DNA of 64,000 bases from Longispora albida DSM 44784 (GTDB lineage Bacteria > Actinomycetota > Actinomycetes > Mycobacteriales > Micromonosporaceae): positions 372,599 to 436,598 of the forward strand of contig NZ_KB903836.1 of the NCBI RefSeq assembly GCF_000379825.1. The letters run 5' to 3'. The translations under genes were made by a program, and so were the position numbers. Numbering within the stretch: the stretch's first letter is position 1; each line of letters begins with the position of its first letter. This document shows, in pieces, positions 7,583 to 15,851 of this stretch. The notes below the pieces were generated by a model. The model searched no databases. It was not told where the DNA came from and saw only the letters and a list, made by a program, of their open reading frames with translations.

Positions 7583-8803
7583 TCACCCGGCCCGGACCGG
7601 CAGGCTCAGCGGGCCTCTGATCGTGGTCGTGAGGCGGCGCTGGACCCGGCCGGCCAGCCGCAGCCCAGGCAGGCGCTCGGCAAGGACACGGATCGCGGTG
7701 GCCGCCTCGTTCAGGGCGAGGGGCGCGCCGACGCAGTAGTGGATGCCGGCCGAGAACGCGAGGTGCGGCGGGCCGCCGGTCCGGTGGATGTCGAACACGC
7801 CGGGCCGGTCGTGGGCCTCGGGGTCGCGGCCCGTACCGCCGATCATGCTGAACACGAACTGCCCCGGCCGGATGTCCGCGCCTTCGAGCTGGACCGGCTC
7901 CTGGGCGACGCGGGCCACGCGCTGCACCGGCGGGTCGTACCGCAGGGTCTCCTCGACGGCCGCCAGGGCCAGCCCGGCTGGGTCCGCGCACAGGTCAGCC
8001 CACTGTGCCGGGTGGCGGAGCAGGGCGAGGACGCAGTTGGAGATCAGGTTCACGGTGGTCTCGAAGCCGGCGACGAGCAGCAGGTTGCACATCGGCAGCA
8101 GCTCGTGCGGGCGGATGCGGTCGCCGTTCGCGAGGAGGTGGCTGACGATGTCGGCGCGCGGTTCGCGGCTGCGCAGCTCGATCAGCCTGGTGAACAGGGC
8201 TTCGATGTGGACGCTGCTGGCCTGGAGGCTGGCGGCGTGCCGGAGGGAGCGGATGCCGTCGAGCGCGCTGCCGATGATCTGGCCGTGCCGGGCGAACTCC
8301 GCGGTGTCGGCGTCGGGGACGCCGAGCAGCTCGGTGATGACGGCGATGGGCAGCGGGGCCGCGAAGTCGTGTACCAGGTCGAATCGCTGCCCTTCCCGCC
8401 CGTCCAGCAGCTTGGCCGCCGTGTCCGTGATCCGTTCCGTGTACCCGGCGACGGCTTTCGGGCTGAACGTCGGCTGGGCCAGCCTCCGCAGCCGGGTGTG
8501 GCCGGGCGGGTCGAGGGCGAGGAACGACAGGTCCAGGCCCGGCTCGCCCTGCGCGGACGGTACTTCGACGCCGAAGCGGCGGTCGCGCAGTACCTGGCCC
8601 GCGACGCGGTGGCTGGCGGTCATCCAGTTGCCGAGCCGGGTCGGGGTGAGCGGGCCGCGTGCCCTGATCCGGGCGTAGACCGGGTACGGGTCGCGCTGGC
8701 CGGGCGGCAGGTGCAGCAGGGCCATCGGGTCGCGCCTGGCGTACCCGGCGAACGCGATCTCCATTCGCTGGGCGAGCAGCGTCCTGACCAGTGCGAGTCT
8801 CAT
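7583..8803 (-). CDS. Cytochrome P450
   Basis: Encodes 406 residues, the normal size for a soluble bacterial P450 monooxygenase. Key motifs: I-helix LLLVAGFETTVNL (AGxxT oxygen-activating motif), ExxR in VEETLRYDP, and the heme-thiolate loop FSAGIHYCVGAPLA with the axial Cys. Substrate is unknown. The ATG overlaps the stop of the upstream TetR gene by four bases (ATGA at 8800-8803), so the two are translationally coupled and the TetR protein probably regulates both. No ferredoxin or reductase gene is adjacent; electron partners must come from elsewhere in the genome. Confidence 0.92.
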   Translation of the reverse strand: MRLALVRTLLAQRMEIAFAGYARRDPMALLHLPPGQRDPYPVYARIRARGPLTPTRLGNWMTASHRVAGQVLRDRRFGVEVPSAQGEPGLDLSFLALDPPGHTRLRRLAQPTFSPKAVAGYTERITDTAAKLLDGREGQRFDLVHDFAAPLPIAVITELLGVPDADTAEFARHGQIIGSALDGIRSLRHAASLQASSVHIEALFTRLIELRSREPRADIVSHLLANGDRIRPHELLPMCNLLLVAGFETTVNLISNCVLALLRHPAQWADLCADPAGLALAAVEETLRYDPPVQRVARVAQEPVQLEGADIRPGQFVFSMIGGTGRDPEAHDRPGVFDIHRTGGPPHLAFSAGIHYCVGAPLALNEAATAIRVLAERLPGLRLAGRVQRRLTTTIRGPLSLPVRAG

Positions 8804-9351
8804 CGCTGGGCTCCCACTCCGCCGAGGAACGCCGACAGGGCCAGGCCGGGCGCGTCGCGGGGCGCGAGGTGGCCGGTGCGCACCGACTCGGCGGCGACGT
8901 AGATGACCGAGTAGAAGATGCGCTGGATCCACCAGTCCGGCAGGCCCGGCGCGATGACGCCCCGGGCGCGGGCGGCCAGCAGCACGCCGAGGCCCCGGCT
9001 CTCGGCGCTGATCCAGCGCTGGCCGATGTCCGGGGAGTGGTCGAAGGCCGGCGTGCGCCACAGGAAGGCGAGCTGCTGCCCGATCGGGATGACCGCCGCC
9101 ATCATGGCCAGCAGGCCGCCGTCGGCGCTGTCGCCAGGGTTGATGCCCGTGACGGCGGCGTCCCACTGGTCGATCACCCGGTGGCCGACGGCTTCGAGCA
9201 GCGCCTCGCGGGTCGGGAAGTGCTTGTGGAGGGTGGTGCGGCCGATCCCGGCGGCCTCGGCGACCTGGGCGAGCGAGGCCGCCGGGTCGGCCACCAGCAC
9301 CGTGGCCGCGACGTCCAGCAGGGACACTGTTGTCCGGATGCGAACACTCAT
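8800..9351 (-). CDS. TetR/AcrR-family regulator of the P450 operon
   Basis: Encodes 183 residues. The N-terminal helix-turn-helix is VSLLDVAATVLVAD then LAQVAEAAGIGRTTLHKHFP, a canonical TetR motif; the C-terminal ligand domain is diverse. I choose the ATG at 9351 rather than one 36 bases upstream because TACTGT at 9359-9364 ends seven bases before it (leaderless pattern) and because a 20-base dyad covers exactly this point. The dyad makes autoregulation likely. The stop overlaps the P450 start (ATGA). It diverges from the DinB-like gene at 9465. Confidence 0.88.
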   Translation of the reverse strand: MSVRIRTTVSLLDVAATVLVADPAASLAQVAEAAGIGRTTLHKHFPTREALLEAVGHRVIDQWDAAVTGINPGDSADGGLLAMMAAVIPIGQQLAFLWRTPAFDHSPDIGQRWISAESRGLGVLLAARARGVIAPGLPDWWIQRIFYSVIYVAAESVRTGHLAPRDAPGLALSAFLGGVGAQR

Positions 9352-9358
9352 GTTCGCA
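9339..9358. promoter_or_regulatory. Probable TetR operator
   Basis: TGCGAAC and GTTCGCA form perfect 7-base arms around a 6-base spacer. The dyad covers the TetR start codon and abuts its TACTGT hexamer, so binding would block transcription of the TetR-P450 operon. Confidence 0.6.
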
Positions 9359-9464
9359 ACAGTACATCGAAGCCCGCGATCGTCCACAGCGGAGGTTCCC
9401 GGAAGGCTGCCGGTGACGGGCAGTCACTGGGGCCTGCGGCTGGGCCGTTCGTACGGTCGGGGTC

Positions 9465-9950
9465 ATGACGATCCTTCCGCGCAGCGCCGCCGTCGCCCGG
9501 TTCAGTGCCGACCGGCAGCTGCTGCTCGACATCCCGGTAGCGGAGCTGGCCGTCCGGCGCGACGGCCTCGGCGAGCCGCTGGAGAGCCTGCACGACGTGC
9601 TCGCGCACGTGCTGATGTGGGACGAGATCAACCTGGCTGTGCTCACTGAGGCCCGGGCCGGCCGGGCGCACTGGAGCCTGGACGCCCGCTGGGAGACGCC
9701 CGCCGCCGGCCGGCTGCTCAACGCTGGCGGGGTGCTCGCCGCCCGGGACGTGCCGGGCGCGCTGCTGGCGCACCGGTTCCGGGTGGTGACGGATGCTGTG
9801 CGCGCGGAGCTCACCCGGTACACGGAAGAGGAGTGGCTGGCCCCGATCGGCCTGAAGGGCGGCAGCGTCGGCGGGCTGGCACAGTATGTGATGACGGGCC
9901 CGGACGAGGAGTCCTACCGGCACGCGATCTACCACCTGGACCGCGGCTAG
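9465..9950 (+). CDS. DinB-fold protein
   Basis: Encodes 161 residues. The pattern LESLHDVLAHVLMWDEINLAVL, with a His at about residue 44 and HAIYHLDRG at the C-terminus, is that of the DinB/maleylpyruvate-isomerase four-helix bundle, in which three His (or His/Glu) bind a metal. In Actinobacteria many such proteins use mycothiol as cofactor. Specific function unknown. TACGGT at 9452-9457 lies seven bases before the ATG (leaderless). It diverges from the TetR gene and is followed after 11 bases by the EEP-family gene. Confidence 0.7.
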   Translation: MTILPRSAAVARFSADRQLLLDIPVAELAVRRDGLGEPLESLHDVLAHVLMWDEINLAVLTEARAGRAHWSLDARWETPAAGRLLNAGGVLAARDVPGALLAHRFRVVTDAVRAELTRYTEEEWLAPIGLKGGSVGGLAQYVMTGPDEESYRHAIYHLDRG

Positions 9951-9961
9951 GATCGGCTCGC

Positions 9962-10855
9962 ATGAGAGCAGCCCTGCCAGCGCTGGCCCTCGCCTGCCTG
10001 CTGGCCGGGCACGGCCTGGTGCCCAACGCAGGCCCCCGCCTCGGCAGCCTCCTGGAGATCTTCCTGCCGTGGCTGGGCCTGGGGGTCCCGGTGCTGCTGG
10101 TCTGTGGCCGCCGTTCGCCCTCAGCCCGGGCCGCGCTGGCCGTGCTGTCGATGGTGTGGCTCGCGTTGTTCGGCGGGCAGCTCACCGGTCCCGGGCCCGC
10201 CGCTGGCCTCACGGTCGTGCAGCACAACGTCAGCGACGAGAACCCCGACCCGGCGGGGACCGCGCGTGCGCTGCTGGCCGCCGGCCCGGATCTGATCGCC
10301 CTGGAGGAGGTCGTGCCAGGAGCGCTGTGCGCCTATCAGGCGGTGCTCGGGCAGAGCCACCCCTTTCATGGTGTACGGGGGACAGTGGGCCTGTGGTCGA
10401 GGTACCCGCTGTCGGAGGTGCGCACCGTCGACATCAGGCCGGCCGCCATCACCGGCGACTGGAGCCGTGGCCTGCGTGCGGTCGCCAGCACCCCACGCGG
10501 CGATGTCACCGTGTACGTGGCGCACCTGCCGTCGATCCGGCTCGGGCCTGCGGGGCTGCGGTCTGCGCTGCGGGACGAGAGCGCCCGGCTGCTCGGCGCG
10601 GCCCTCGCCGCCGAGCCTCCGGGGCCGCTGATCGTGGCCGGTGACTTCAACGCCACGCTCGGCGACCGGGGGCTGGCTCCGGTGACCGGGCGGGCCGGCT
10701 CGGCCAGCGGCCGGTTCGCGTTCAGCTGGCCTGCTTCGTTCCCCGCCGCGCGGATCGATCACGTGATGGCACGGTCGGCCACTGTGGCCGATGTTTGGGT
10801 ACTTCCCGCGACGGGTAGCGACCATCTGCCGGTGGCGGCGACCGTGATCCTGTGA
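9962..10855 (+). CDS. Membrane-anchored endonuclease/exonuclease/phosphatase-family protein
   Basis: Encodes 297 residues. The first 75 residues contain about three hydrophobic segments (ALPALALACLLAGHGL, LEIFLPWLGLGVPVLLV, ALAVLSMVWLALFGG). The remainder is an EEP domain: VVQHNVSDENPD (first strand with the catalytic Asn), LIALEEV (metal-binding Glu), IVAGDFNATLGD, and TGSDHLPVAATV with the terminal Asp-His pair. The fold hydrolyses phosphodiester or phosphate ester bonds; topology places the domain outside the membrane, similar to actinobacterial secreted EEP proteins. TAGGAT at 9948-9953 overlaps the previous stop and ends eight bases before the ATG. Confidence 0.85.
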   Translation: MRAALPALALACLLAGHGLVPNAGPRLGSLLEIFLPWLGLGVPVLLVCGRRSPSARAALAVLSMVWLALFGGQLTGPGPAAGLTVVQHNVSDENPDPAGTARALLAAGPDLIALEEVVPGALCAYQAVLGQSHPFHGVRGTVGLWSRYPLSEVRTVDIRPAAITGDWSRGLRAVASTPRGDVTVYVAHLPSIRLGPAGLRSALRDESARLLGAALAAEPPGPLIVAGDFNATLGDRGLAPVTGRAGSASGRFAFSWPASFPAARIDHVMARSATVADVWVLPATGSDHLPVAATVIL

Positions 10856-11157
10856 GCCGCTGCTGGTGTGACAGCTTCATCCGGGTACGCACCTCACCCG
10901 GCTGCGCGTACTGGCGTGGCGTGACCGGGCAGGTGCGCTCCGGCGTGGTACCGGCCGCCCGTACGGCCCGCCGCGCCGGTGGGTACGCGGAGGGAACGGC
11001 CCGGCACGTGTGGAGGCGTCGCCGGGGCGCGCGGGAAGGCAGCCCGCCGCGCCAGCCAACAGTTCCTCTCCGCCCGGCGGCGGTGCCCAGTCTGTGGGTA
11101 CCGCCGCCCTTCGCTGACGGCCCCCACGGTTTCCGGCTGTGCGGCTAGAGTCCGGTC
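10856..11157. other. Gene-poor 302-base interval
   Basis: Short open frames exist on both strands, but their products are Arg/Pro/Gly-rich and lack any domain or plausible start signal. I see no RNA gene or strong terminator. The only identifiable element is the TAGAGT hexamer at 11146-11151 serving the next gene. Confidence 0.5.
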
Positions 11158-12522
11158 GTGTCGATGATTGACCTCGGCGATGTGTCGGAGCCGGAAACCG
11201 CGCCGCGTCCTGCGGTCTCCCGGCGGCCACGGGGCCCGGGATGGCTGCGGCGCGTCACGGCCGGCGTGGCCGCCGTCGCTGTGCTCGGCCTGTGCGCCGC
11301 CTCGGGTACCCCGGCGGCACCCCGGCTCGAACTCGTGTACGCCGACCCGGTCCCGCACAAGCTCGACCGGCCGGACAGCCCGCACGACGTCGCGATCCTC
11401 CTCGACGGCGATGCCCTGTACGTGGCCAGCAAGGACTCCGTCGAGCGCCGGGACCTGACGCGCGGCGGGCAGGTCACGTGGCGGGTACCGGTGCCCCCGG
11501 GACAGAACCCGCCCCGGCTGAAGGCCGCCGGTGGCCTGGTGCTCGTGACGGGCGCCCCGGAAGGGAAACCCTCGGCGACCGTGGCCCTCGGCGCGGACGG
11601 CAAGGAGCGCTGGCGGGCCGGAGGCGAGCCCGAGCACGTGCTGAGCAACGGCTACGTGCTGTTCTCCGGGTCGGAGTACGCAGCCGTGGAGTTCGCGACG
11701 GGCAAGGTGCTGTGGCAGTCGAAGTACGGCGGGGAGTACCTCTTGGACGCGTCCGGCCAGCCGGTCTGGCCGGCCCGGCTGGCAGGTTTGTCCTCGACTG
11801 TGGGCCTGGACAAGTACAAGACCGAACTCGTGCTCCGCGATCCGGCCTCGGGTAAGGAACTCGCCAGCACCGTGCTGCTGTCCTACACCGCGCCAGGCAG
11901 CCGCGGGAGCGCCAGTTACGGCGGGGATCTCGAACGCGTCCTGGCCGTGCCGGGCGCGGTGCTGGTCCAGACCGGTGGTTACCTGAGGATCGGCGACACC
12001 AGGTTCTCCGTGCCGTCCGAGCTGCGTTCGTTCGGCGCTGACCTCACGCCGGCCCGGCCGGCCATCCCGTTCGCCGAGGGCGTGCACCTCCGGCGCTGCG
12101 GCCGGCACCTGTGCGGGGAGTCCGGGAGGTTCGGGTCGCTCGCCGGCACCGAGAGGTTCGTGCTCGATCCGGCGACGGGAGCGCGGCTGTGGTCGAGCCC
12201 GCACGACGGGCTCATCAGCACCGGCGGGACGGTGCTGATCCCGGCGTCGCGGGCGTGGAAGTACTACATCGGCGATCCGGCCTCGCCCGGCCAGCTCCAG
12301 GAACTGCCGGGATGGCGTCCGGTCGTGGGTGCCGCCGGGCCGCGCGGGCTGCCCGTCCAGCGGTTCGCGGCGGACCACTGGCTCGGGCTGCTCGATCCGG
12401 GGAGCCGGTCGGTGCGGGTGGCCGGCAAGATACCCGCGCGGCTGGAGGAGGGCGTGGCTTCCGGCTCCTACTTCGCCGGCTTCGACGACGCCGGCGTGCT
12501 CCGGGTCTGGCGGCTGCGGTGA
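11158..12522 (+). CDS. Membrane-anchored PQQ-like beta-propeller protein
   Basis: Encodes 454 residues from a GTG six bases after TAGAGT (leaderless). A cytosolic Arg-rich segment (RRPRGPGWLRR) is followed by one transmembrane helix at about residues 37-55 (VTAGVAAVAVLGLCAASGTP), leaving an extracytoplasmic domain. That domain has repeated blades of the PQQ-like type: VALGADGKERWRAGG, FATGKVLWQSKYGG, LDPATGARLWSSPHDG. No catalytic residues of quinoprotein dehydrogenases are seen, so it is more likely a binding or scaffolding propeller. It converges on the phosphotransferase-fold gene. Confidence 0.7.
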   Translation: MSMIDLGDVSEPETAPRPAVSRRPRGPGWLRRVTAGVAAVAVLGLCAASGTPAAPRLELVYADPVPHKLDRPDSPHDVAILLDGDALYVASKDSVERRDLTRGGQVTWRVPVPPGQNPPRLKAAGGLVLVTGAPEGKPSATVALGADGKERWRAGGEPEHVLSNGYVLFSGSEYAAVEFATGKVLWQSKYGGEYLLDASGQPVWPARLAGLSSTVGLDKYKTELVLRDPASGKELASTVLLSYTAPGSRGSASYGGDLERVLAVPGAVLVQTGGYLRIGDTRFSVPSELRSFGADLTPARPAIPFAEGVHLRRCGRHLCGESGRFGSLAGTERFVLDPATGARLWSSPHDGLISTGGTVLIPASRAWKYYIGDPASPGQLQELPGWRPVVGAAGPRGLPVQRFAADHWLGLLDPGSRSVRVAGKIPARLEEGVASGSYFAGFDDAGVLRVWRLR

Positions 12523-12541
12523 AGCGTCCACCCCGGTGTCC

Positions 12542-13471
12542 TCACGAGGCCGGCTGACCCTGGATACCTGGCGGGCGTTGCGGCGCGACGACGCGTCCGA
12601 GCTGTGCTCTGGCGAGGTCCTGCGCCCGGGTGTCGGCCGTCCCGGGATCGTTGGAGAGCCCGAAGTTCAGGAACGACAGGCCGAAGACCGCCGCCCAGGC
12701 TCGCCCGCGATGCCAGGTCGCCGCGGAGACCTGTCCGTAGGCGTGCCAGAAGCCGCTGTGCGCGTCGGGGTCGAAGAGCCACCAGAGCGCGGCCAGGTCC
12801 GTTGCGGCGTCTCCGGCAGCCATGTCGCCCCAGTCGAGAACGGCGGCGATCCGGCCATCACGCACGAGTACGTTGCGGGGGTGCAGGTCGCCGTGCAACC
12901 AGAGGCGTTCGCTGCCGGGCTCAGCCGCCAGGCCCCTGTCGAAAACAGCGCGGGCCGCCGTGATCAGCGCGCGATCGCCGGTCGTCGCCGGATGTTCGGT
13001 CCACTCCGTGACCGAGGACTGGCGGTGCCCGAGCGGCACTCCGCGGAACGGGTTGGACGGGGCGTCCGCAGGCGCGGGCACGTGAAGCGCGGCGAGGAAG
13101 CGGCCCAGGGCAGGGGCTTCGGCCCGGTCGAGCGGAGCGTGCTCGGCGGTGTTCCCGTCGTACCAGGGAGCCACGCTCCAGGGCCACGGGAAGTGCTCGC
13201 TGGGCCCCGCCGCGACGACTGGTGCCGGTACCGGCACGGGCAGGTGCGGGGCAAGTATCGGAAGCCATCGCTGCTCGTTCGCGTGGAGGCTGCCGGAGAC
13301 CGCCCGCCGGGTGATCCGCAGCGCCAGGGCGTCGCCGAGGCGCCAGATCACGTTGTCCCACCCGTTCGACACCGGGGCGAGCGGGAGGCCGGCCAGGTGC
13401 GGGGCCTGGTCGTGCAGGAGACGCCGCAGGAGGGCCTCGTCGATCTCGGCGGGGGCGCCCGGATCACTCAT
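12542..13471 (-). CDS. Aminoglycoside-phosphotransferase-family kinase
   Basis: Encodes 309 residues with the APH/choline-kinase fold. LWLHGDLHPRNVLV (about residues 197-210) holds the catalytic loop HxDxxxxN, and AAVLDWGDMAAGD contains the metal-binding DxG-type motif (DWGD). The N-terminal region NVIWRLGDALALRITRRA carries the ATP-binding strand. Members include true aminoglycoside kinases and many metabolic kinases, so resistance should not be assumed. The ATG at 13471 is used; a GTG lies one codon upstream. It is separated from the dynamin operon by a 40-base palindrome. Confidence 0.85.
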   Translation of the reverse strand: MSDPGAPAEIDEALLRRLLHDQAPHLAGLPLAPVSNGWDNVIWRLGDALALRITRRAVSGSLHANEQRWLPILAPHLPVPVPAPVVAAGPSEHFPWPWSVAPWYDGNTAEHAPLDRAEAPALGRFLAALHVPAPADAPSNPFRGVPLGHRQSSVTEWTEHPATTGDRALITAARAVFDRGLAAEPGSERLWLHGDLHPRNVLVRDGRIAAVLDWGDMAAGDAATDLAALWWLFDPDAHSGFWHAYGQVSAATWHRGRAWAAVFGLSFLNFGLSNDPGTADTRAQDLARAQLGRVVAPQRPPGIQGQPAS

Positions 13472-13493
13472 CACCCGGGAAGCACTCTCTCCA

Positions 13494-13533
13494 CATGGTC
13501 CGGGCCCGCAGCGCGCTGCGGGCCCGGACCATG
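13494..13533 (-). terminator. 40-base perfect palindrome, probable operon terminator
   Basis: Each arm is 18 bases (starting CATGGTCCGGGCCCGCAG) and the 4-base centre CGCG is itself self-complementary, so all 40 bases are palindromic. It lies nine bases beyond the stop of the acidic-protein gene that ends the dynamin operon. A very stable hairpin is expected; no T-run follows. Confidence 0.7.
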
Positions 13534-13541
13534 ACGTACTT

Positions 13542-13955
13542 CTACTGGCCGGGCTGCCAGAACCGCGCGAGGTTGCTGGTGGCCGGGTCCTCGGAGGCCA
13601 CGGCGTCTTCCCAGGTGCCGCCCTCGGAACCGTTGTAGGACAGCACCTCCGGGGCCTGCGGGTCCTCGACCGGCTCGGTGTAGCCGGCCTGGTCACCGAG
13701 CAGCGCCGGGTCGGCCCACGGGAAGCCGTCGACGGGTTCGGGGGCCGGGAAGTCCAGCTGCGGCGGGAACGTGCCCGTGGCGTCGCCGTCCGGGTCCAGC
13801 CCGTCGAGGCCGTCGCCGTGGGTGTCCTCGTAGCCGGGGCCCTCGTCGTGGTGGGTACCGGCGCCGTGGTCACCGCTGTCGTCGTAGCCGGCGGCCTGCC
13901 CGTCGTCGTACCCGCCGTCGGGGTATCCGGTGCCGTAGTCCTCGTCGTGGTCCAT
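13542..13955 (-). CDS. Acidic low-complexity protein at the end of the dynamin operon
   Basis: Encodes 137 residues with no recognised domain. The first 65 residues are rich in Asp, Gly, Tyr and His (for example DEDYGTGYPDGGYDDG); the rest is Pro/Glu/Asp-rich and ends NLARFWQPGQ. The protein is strongly acidic, lacks Cys and has no signal peptide or membrane helix, so it is probably cytosolic and disordered. It starts three bases after the stop of the second dynamin, indicating tight co-transcription and likely functional association with it. A strong palindromic terminator follows. Confidence 0.65.
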   Translation of the reverse strand: MDHDEDYGTGYPDGGYDDGQAAGYDDSGDHGAGTHHDEGPGYEDTHGDGLDGLDPDGDATGTFPPQLDFPAPEPVDGFPWADPALLGDQAGYTEPVEDPQAPEVLSYNGSEGGTWEDAVASEDPATSNLARFWQPGQ

Positions 13956-13958
13956 GAC

Positions 13959-15851
13959 CTACTCCTTGGCTTCGGCCGGGCCGGCCGGCGTGATCGAGCG
14001 GACCCGGATCAGCACCTCGTCGATCTGCTTGAGCCGGGCGCGGACCGCCTCGCGCTCGGCGACCAGGGCCGTGCGCTTCTTGCTCCGGCTGGCCTTGTCC
14101 TCGGCCATCGCCTTGTCGATGTCGGCGATGTGGTCGTCGAGCTGCTTGAGGCGGCGCTCGATGGCGTCGTCGAGGGCGAGGGTCAGGGCGTACTGCAGGT
14201 CGGTGAAGCGGTGCATGATCTCGTCGGACAGTGCCGCGCGGGCCTCGCCGAGGACCTCACGGAGCCACACCTTCGCCTGGGTCTTGTCGCCGGCGACCTT
14301 CCGCCGGTACAGCATGAACGCACCGGCCGCCAGACCCAGGGCGATGCCGACGCCGGGGATGATCAGGCCGCCGCCGACCACGCTGCCGACGCCCATCGCG
14401 CCGACGCCGGCCATCGCACCCCGGCCGGCCATCATCGCCATGCCGGCCGTCGACGTGATCATCATCAGGTTGTCCTGGCCGCCCTCGCGGCGGGGCTTGG
14501 TGGCGATGGCGTGCCGGAGCTTCGCGTTGAGCCTGCGCAGCACGACGCCGAGTTCCTGCTGGCTGAACACGCTGGCCAGGATCCGCTCGCCGATCTTGCG
14601 GAAGCGGAACTCCAGGTCGCTGGACAGCCGCACGCTCAGGGCGTGCAGTGCCCGGTCGACCTCCTGCGGGAGGGCCTTGACCGTGCCGGCGTTGCCCTTC
14701 TCGATCTTGGTGAGCATCTCCTCCTGGAGCTTCGAGACGTACGTGCGCAGCAGGCCGGTGGCGTCCACCCTGGCCCGCGACGTCTCGGTGTTCAGCGCCA
14801 GCGACCACTGCTTGGACTCGGAACGCTTGCGGGAGGCGACCTTGGCGCGTTCGTCCTTGGCGCGCTGCGCGTCGTTCGGGTCGGGGTCGGTGGCCTTCAT
14901 CCGGTCACCGATCTCGATGTCGCAGCGGACCAGCTCGCTGCGCAGCATGCGCAGCACGTTGGACTGCTGGAGGATGTGGCCCTTGCTGGCCAGGTCCACC
15001 AGGGCGTGCTGGAGCTGGCCGACCTTCGACTCCTTGATCAGCTCGCGGCCAGCGTCGGGCGCCAGGGTCATGGCCAGCTCGGCCAGGCGCGCCGACACCG
15101 GGAAGAACGGGGCGCTGCCGAACCGCGGCGCGTGGGCCTGGAGGTGGTTGCGGTTGTCGTCGAGGATCGTCCGCCAGCCCGGGTACGCGTCGACCTTGGT
15201 GAGGGCGAACACGACGAAGTTGACCCGCTTGCTGGCTTCGAGGAGGAAGTCCAGCTCCGGCTTCGAGAACGGTGAGGACGCGTCGACGACGAACAGCAGC
15301 GCGGTGGCCCGCTCGACGGCGTCGAGGGCGATCTCGGCGTGCAGGGAGTCCAGGCCGCCGACGCCGGGCGTGTCGACCAGCGTCATGTACTTCAGCAGCG
15401 GCGCGGGGTGCGCGACCTCGATCCTGCGGGGCGGGCGCATGCCGTCGGGCATCCGGCCGAGGACGGTGCCCCAGTCGCGCAGGTCGCCGGCGTTGAGGGT
15501 GATCGGCAGCTCGTGGCCGGGCACGTGGGCGCGGACGGACTGCCGGTCGTCGTGGGTGAACTCCAGGTACGAGCTGGTGGCGACGGCCGCGTCGACGGGC
15601 GACAGGCCGGGCACGCCGATCAGCGCGTTGGTGAGGGAGCTCTTGCCGCGTTTGGTCTCGCCGACGACGACGATGGACGGGCGGGCGATCTCCCGGCGGC
15701 GTACCGCGTCGAGGTCGGCGGCGGCGTCCGCGTCGATCTTGCGGAGGAACGCGAGGCCGCCGTCGATGGCGGGCTTGAGCATCTTGCCGAGGTCCGGCTT
15801 GGCGCCCTGGGCGGGTGGCGGGCCGGCGGGCTTGGCGGCGGGGGCTGTCAC
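13959..15851 (-). CDS. Dynamin-like GTPase with C-terminal membrane region
   Basis: Encodes 630 residues. GTPase motifs: G1 VVVGETKRGKSSL (residues about 61-73), a Thr in the following loop for G2, G3 LVDTPGVGG, and G4 ALTKVD. After a long helical stalk, residues about 460-520 form a Gly/Ala/Met-rich hydrophobic hairpin (MMITSTAGMAMMAG and GLIIPGVGIALGLAAGAF) that could insert in the membrane; basic RRK follows. The C-terminal 100 residues are coiled coil. Architecture matches bacterial dynamins such as DynA/IniA, which remodel or stabilise membranes. Its start overlaps the GrpE-like stop by four bases. Confidence 0.85.
   Translation of the reverse strand: MTAPAAKPAGPPPAQGAKPDLGKMLKPAIDGGLAFLRKIDADAAADLDAVRRREIARPSIVVVGETKRGKSSLTNALIGVPGLSPVDAAVATSSYLEFTHDDRQSVRAHVPGHELPITLNAGDLRDWGTVLGRMPDGMRPPRRIEVAHPAPLLKYMTLVDTPGVGGLDSLHAEIALDAVERATALLFVVDASSPFSKPELDFLLEASKRVNFVVFALTKVDAYPGWRTILDDNRNHLQAHAPRFGSAPFFPVSARLAELAMTLAPDAGRELIKESKVGQLQHALVDLASKGHILQQSNVLRMLRSELVRCDIEIGDRMKATDPDPNDAQRAKDERAKVASRKRSESKQWSLALNTETSRARVDATGLLRTYVSKLQEEMLTKIEKGNAGTVKALPQEVDRALHALSVRLSSDLEFRFRKIGERILASVFSQQELGVVLRRLNAKLRHAIATKPRREGGQDNLMMITSTAGMAMMAGRGAMAGVGAMGVGSVVGGGLIIPGVGIALGLAAGAFMLYRRKVAGDKTQAKVWLREVLGEARAALSDEIMHRFTDLQYALTLALDDAIERRLKQLDDHIADIDKAMAEDKASRSKKRTALVAEREAVRARLKQIDEVLIRVRSITPAGPAEAKE

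Noticed and set aside
7583-9823. A 746-codon frame fusing P450 with upstream sequence
   Set aside because: The upstream part is antisense to or out of frame with the TetR gene; the P450 starts at 8803 with an ATGA overlap.
10852-11230. Short open frames on both strands in the 10.86-11.16 kb gap
   Set aside because: Translations are Arg/Pro/Gly-rich with no start signal or family; high-GC DNA gives such frames by chance.
12542-13471. Aminoglycoside resistance gene
   Set aside because: Only the kinase fold is supported; the family is broad and nothing specific to drug-modifying enzymes is visible.
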